Notes under the pieces: model-generated
Database searches by the model: none
Seen by the model: only the letters and a program-made list of their open reading frames with translations
What the model was told of the DNA's origin: nothing
Program-made: the position numbers and the translations under genes
Shown here: positions 38,393 to 40,529 of the stretch, piece after piece
Layout: each line of letters begins with the position of its first letter
How positions within the stretch are numbered: position 1 is the first letter of the stretch
DNA from: SZUA-430 sp034440355
Lineage (GTDB): Bacteria; Pseudomonadota; Alphaproteobacteria; Micropepsales; Micropepsaceae
DNA: 40,529 bases
NCBI GenBank assembly: GCA_034440355.1
Contig: JAWXBY010000115.1
Span: forward strand, 1-40,529
Direction of reading: 5' to 3'

Positions 38393-39160
38393 CTACTTGA
38401 AGACGTCTTTGCGGCGGCGGGTTTCGGCGAAGACGTCGACCACGTCGGCGTCTTCCATGCCGAGCGATTTGCGCAGTTCGGGGCTCGTCGGCCGCAGGAA
38501 CGGGTTCGTTTCGCGCTCCAAGCCGATCGTTGACGGGATCGTCGCTCTGCCGGCGGTGCGCAGGCTTTCGACTTCGACCATGCGCTTCTTCAGCGCGGCG
38601 TTGGTCGGTTCGAGCGTGACGGCGAATTTGCCGTTCGAGAGTGTGTATTCGTGGCCGCAGAAGACGCGCGTGTCGGGCGGCAGGGCCGCGAGCTTGGAGA
38701 GGCTCGACCACATTTGCGCGGGTGTGCCTTCGAAGAGGCGGCCGCAGCCCATGGCGAACATCGTGTCGCCGGTGAAGACGGCTTTGTCGGCTTCGAACCA
38801 GAAGGCGATGTGGCCTTTGGTGTGCGCGGGGATGTCGAAGATTTTTGCCTTCGCCGGGCCCAGCGCCCAGATGTCGCCTTCGCCGACGTCTTCGTCGATG
38901 CCGGGGATGCGATCGCGGTCCGCGCGCGGGCCGACGACGCGGGCCTTGTGTTTCTCTTTCAGATCGAGATTGCCACCGGTGTGGTCGAAGTGGTGATGAG
39001 TGTTCAGGATATGCGTCAGCTTCAGCCTGTGTTTTTCGAGCGCCGCGTTCACCGGCGCCGCCTCCGACGGATCGACCACCGCGACCAGGTTCGTTGTGGG
39101 CTCGTGCACCAGGTAGGCGTAGTTGTCGCTGAGGCAGGGGACGAGGTGGATGTTCAGCAT
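38393..39160 (-). CDS. gloB: Hydroxyacylglutathione hydrolase (glyoxalase II)
   Basis: This 255-aa metallo-beta-lactamase-fold enzyme hydrolyses S-D-lactoylglutathione in methylglyoxal detoxification. Its zinc motif THHHFDH (H55, H57, D59, H60) lies in ILNTHHHFDHTGGNLDL. Further ligands are in IPAHTKGHIAFW, FTGDTMFAMGCGRLFEGT and CGHEYTLSN. The C-terminal TIGLERETNPFLR block is the glutathione-binding signature of GloB. The length is normal. It is 5 bases downstream of maeB and leads into the NAGPA-like and cupin genes. Confidence 0.97.
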   Translation of the reverse strand: MLNIHLVPCLSDNYAYLVHEPTTNLVAVVDPSEAAPVNAALEKHRLKLTHILNTHHHFDHTGGNLDLKEKHKARVVGPRADRDRIPGIDEDVGEGDIWALGPAKAKIFDIPAHTKGHIAFWFEADKAVFTGDTMFAMGCGRLFEGTPAQMWSSLSKLAALPPDTRVFCGHEYTLSNGKFAVTLEPTNAALKKRMVEVESLRTAGRATIPSTIGLERETNPFLRPTSPELRKSLGMEDADVVDVFAETRRRKDVFK

Positions 39161-39165
39161 GGCGC

Positions 39166-40529
39166 TCAGCTCGAGATGTTGTAGGCGGCCAGTGCCGCCA
39201 TGTTGACGATATCGCTCATCGTGGCGCCGAGGGGCGCGATCTGCACCGACTTCGACATGCCGACAAGCAGCGGGCCGATGACGGTGGCGCCGCCGATCAC
39301 TTCCGTCATCGTGGTCGCGATCGAGGCGGAGTGGATGGCGGGCATGATGAGGACGTTCGCCGGTTCCTTCAAGCGGCTGAAGGGATAGCGCGCGAGGCGG
39401 AGTTCCGCGTCGAGGGCGATATCAGCGTTCATTTCGCCGTCGTATTGGAAATCGACGTTGCGCTTGTCGAGAATATCGACGGCTTCGCGCACCCGCTGCG
39501 AACGTTCGCCCCACGGTTGGCCGAAGGTCGAATACGCGAGGAGGGCGACATGTGGTTCGTAGCCGAAACGGCGGACGACGGCCGCGGTCTGCACGGTGAT
39601 GTCGGCGAGAACGTCGGGTTCCGGCATCTCATGCACGTTGGTGTCGGCGACGAAGACCGTGCGGCCGCCGTGCAGGATGATCGAGACGCCCATCAGGCGT
39701 TCGCCCGGCTTCGGATCTAGGACGTGGCGCACGTCGGCGAGTGCCACCGAGTAGTGACGCGTCACGCCCGTCACCATCGCATCGGCGTGGCCGGCAGCGA
39801 CGACGGAGGCGGCGAAGATGTTGCGGTCCTGCGTTACCTGACGCAGGCAGTCGCGATGCAGTGCGCCGCGGCGCTGCCAGCGTTTGTAGAGCGCGTCGGC
39901 ATACTCGGCCGTGCGCGGGCTTTCGCGGGCGAATTGGACTTCGAGTTCGCGGAATTCTTCGATGCCGGCGTGGCGCGCGGTTTCCTTGATGCGTTCCGGA
40001 TCGCCGACGAGGATGGCTTTACCGAGGCCGGACGCTTGGTAGGAGAGGGCGGCGCGGATGACGGCTTCCTCTTCGCCCTCGGCAAAGACGACGCGCTTGG
40101 GCTGCATACGCACGCGGGCGACGACGCGCTGGACGATCGAGGCGACAGGGTCGAGGCGCGAGGCGAGTTCGTTGGCGTAGCGGTCGAGGTCGGCGATCGG
40201 TTTGCGGGCGACGCCGGAGTCCATCGCCGCCTTGGCGACGGCGACGGGCACGCGCGAGATCAAACGCGGATCGAACGGCACGGGGATGATGTAGTCGGAA
40301 CCGAATTTCGGCCTTGCGCCAAGGTAGGCGGCGGCGACTTCGTCCGGCACGTCCTCGCGCGCGAGTTCGGCGAGCGCGTTTACGGCGGCGATCTTCATCT
40401 CGTCGTTGATCGTGCGGGCGCGCACGTCGAGCGCGCCGCGGAAGATGTAGGGAAACCCTAAGACGTTGTTGACCTGGTTCGCGTAGTCGGAGCGGCCGGT
40501 CGCAATGATCGCGTCGCTGCGCACGGCGC
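39166..40529 (-). CDS. maeB: NADP-dependent malic enzyme with phosphotransacetylase domain, C-terminal part
   Basis: About 454 codons of MaeB, which decarboxylates malate to pyruvate, are present; the N-terminus lies past the right edge. The left part is the end of the malic-enzyme NAD-binding domain (SDAIIATGRSDYANQVNNVLGFPYIFRGALDVRARTINDEM). From about 140 residues in, a phosphate acetyl/butyryl-transferase domain follows: RVVFAEGEEEAVIRAA, DAMVTGVTRHYSVALADVRHVLDP, FVADTNVHEMPEPDVLADI, and the ending MSKSVQIAPLGATMSDIVNMAALAAYNIS. In MaeB-type enzymes this domain is thought to be regulatory (acetyl-CoA sensing), not catalytic. The valine codon GTG at 40524 is internal, not a start. Confidence 0.95.
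   Translation of the reverse strand, partial: AVRSDAIIATGRSDYANQVNNVLGFPYIFRGALDVRARTINDEMKIAAVNALAELAREDVPDEVAAAYLGARPKFGSDYIIPVPFDPRLISRVPVAVAKAAMDSGVARKPIADLDRYANELASRLDPVASIVQRVVARVRMQPKRVVFAEGEEEAVIRAALSYQASGLGKAILVGDPERIKETARHAGIEEFRELEVQFARESPRTAEYADALYKRWQRRGALHRDCLRQVTQDRNIFAASVVAAGHADAMVTGVTRHYSVALADVRHVLDPKPGERLMGVSIILHGGRTVFVADTNVHEMPEPDVLADITVQTAAVVRRFGYEPHVALLAYSTFGQPWGERSQRVREAVDILDKRNVDFQYDGEMNADIALDAELRLARYPFSRLKEPANVLIMPAIHSASIATTMTEVIGGATVIGPLLVGMSKSVQIAPLGATMSDIVNMAALAAYNISS

Noticed and set aside
1..40529. CRISPR arrays, tRNA or rRNA genes, insertion sequences, prophage
   Set aside because: I looked for regular spaced repeats, cloverleaf-like intergenic segments, transposase-like frames and phage genes and found none. 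Intergenic gaps are mostly too short to hold them.

Overview
The window is a gene-dense, GC-rich stretch of chromosome from an alphaproteobacterium. The evidence is gene content and order: hemC-hemD-(mitofilin-like)-hemY divergent from tsaD; a gpsA-yciI-EVE string; phaR divergent from phaA/phaB; a LAB_N lipid A protein; and a malic enzyme carrying a phosphotransacetylase domain. I see no rRNA, tRNA, IS element, prophage or CRISPR array. It looks like core chromosome with a few accessory inserts. The genus cannot be named from the sequence alone. At least eight genes appear to start with GTG or TTG.

Layout. 1-3404 (minus): heme biosynthesis, hemC > hemD > mitofilin-like protein > hemY (cut by the left edge). 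3504-7957 (plus): tsaD, then gpsA, a YciI-like protein, an EVE protein, an 85-aa unknown and a Rieske ferredoxin. A minus-strand TetR regulator and a 35-aa membrane protein sit between tsaD and gpsA. 7954-14404: creatininase-like hydrolase, family III CoA-transferase, acetyl-CoA synthetase, VOC protein, a geranylgeranyl-reductase-like flavoprotein, RidA and a DUF4282 membrane protein. 14709-16636: CorA and an EamA exporter. 16633-19540 (minus): lysine 2,3-aminomutase > ATP-grasp ligase > GNAT acetyltransferase, preceded by 425 bases of repeat-bearing noncoding DNA. 19966-24422: an envelope glycan or lipid A modification block, with two ArnT-like GT39 enzymes facing a GT2 and a LAB_N protein. 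24520-32840: small membrane proteins, a Rieske oxygenase, enoyl-CoA hydratase, a HTH protein, a degenerate GGDEF-EAL protein, DUF983, a pentapeptide-repeat protein and a membrane-tethered alpha/beta hydrolase. 32863-36074: polyhydroxybutyrate control and synthesis (phaR, phaA, a secreted protein, phaB). 36518-40529: a DUF4908-like protein, a DUF985 cupin, a phosphodiester-glycosidase-like protein, gloB and the C-terminal part of maeB.

How the genes work together. Acs, the CoA-transferase, enoyl-CoA hydratase, PhaA/PhaB/PhaR and MaeB fit acetyl-CoA, acyl-CoA and PHB storage metabolism. The GT2/LAB_N/GT39 block fits lipid-linked sugar synthesis and transfer at the cell envelope. The KamA/ATP-grasp/GNAT operon is the best candidate for an under-described pathway. 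KamA keeps the lysine-recognition residues, so the operon may make a beta-lysine derivative that is ligated and/or acetylated. Two short proteins, of 35 and 51 aa, have convincing translation signals and would be missed by automatic length cut-offs.
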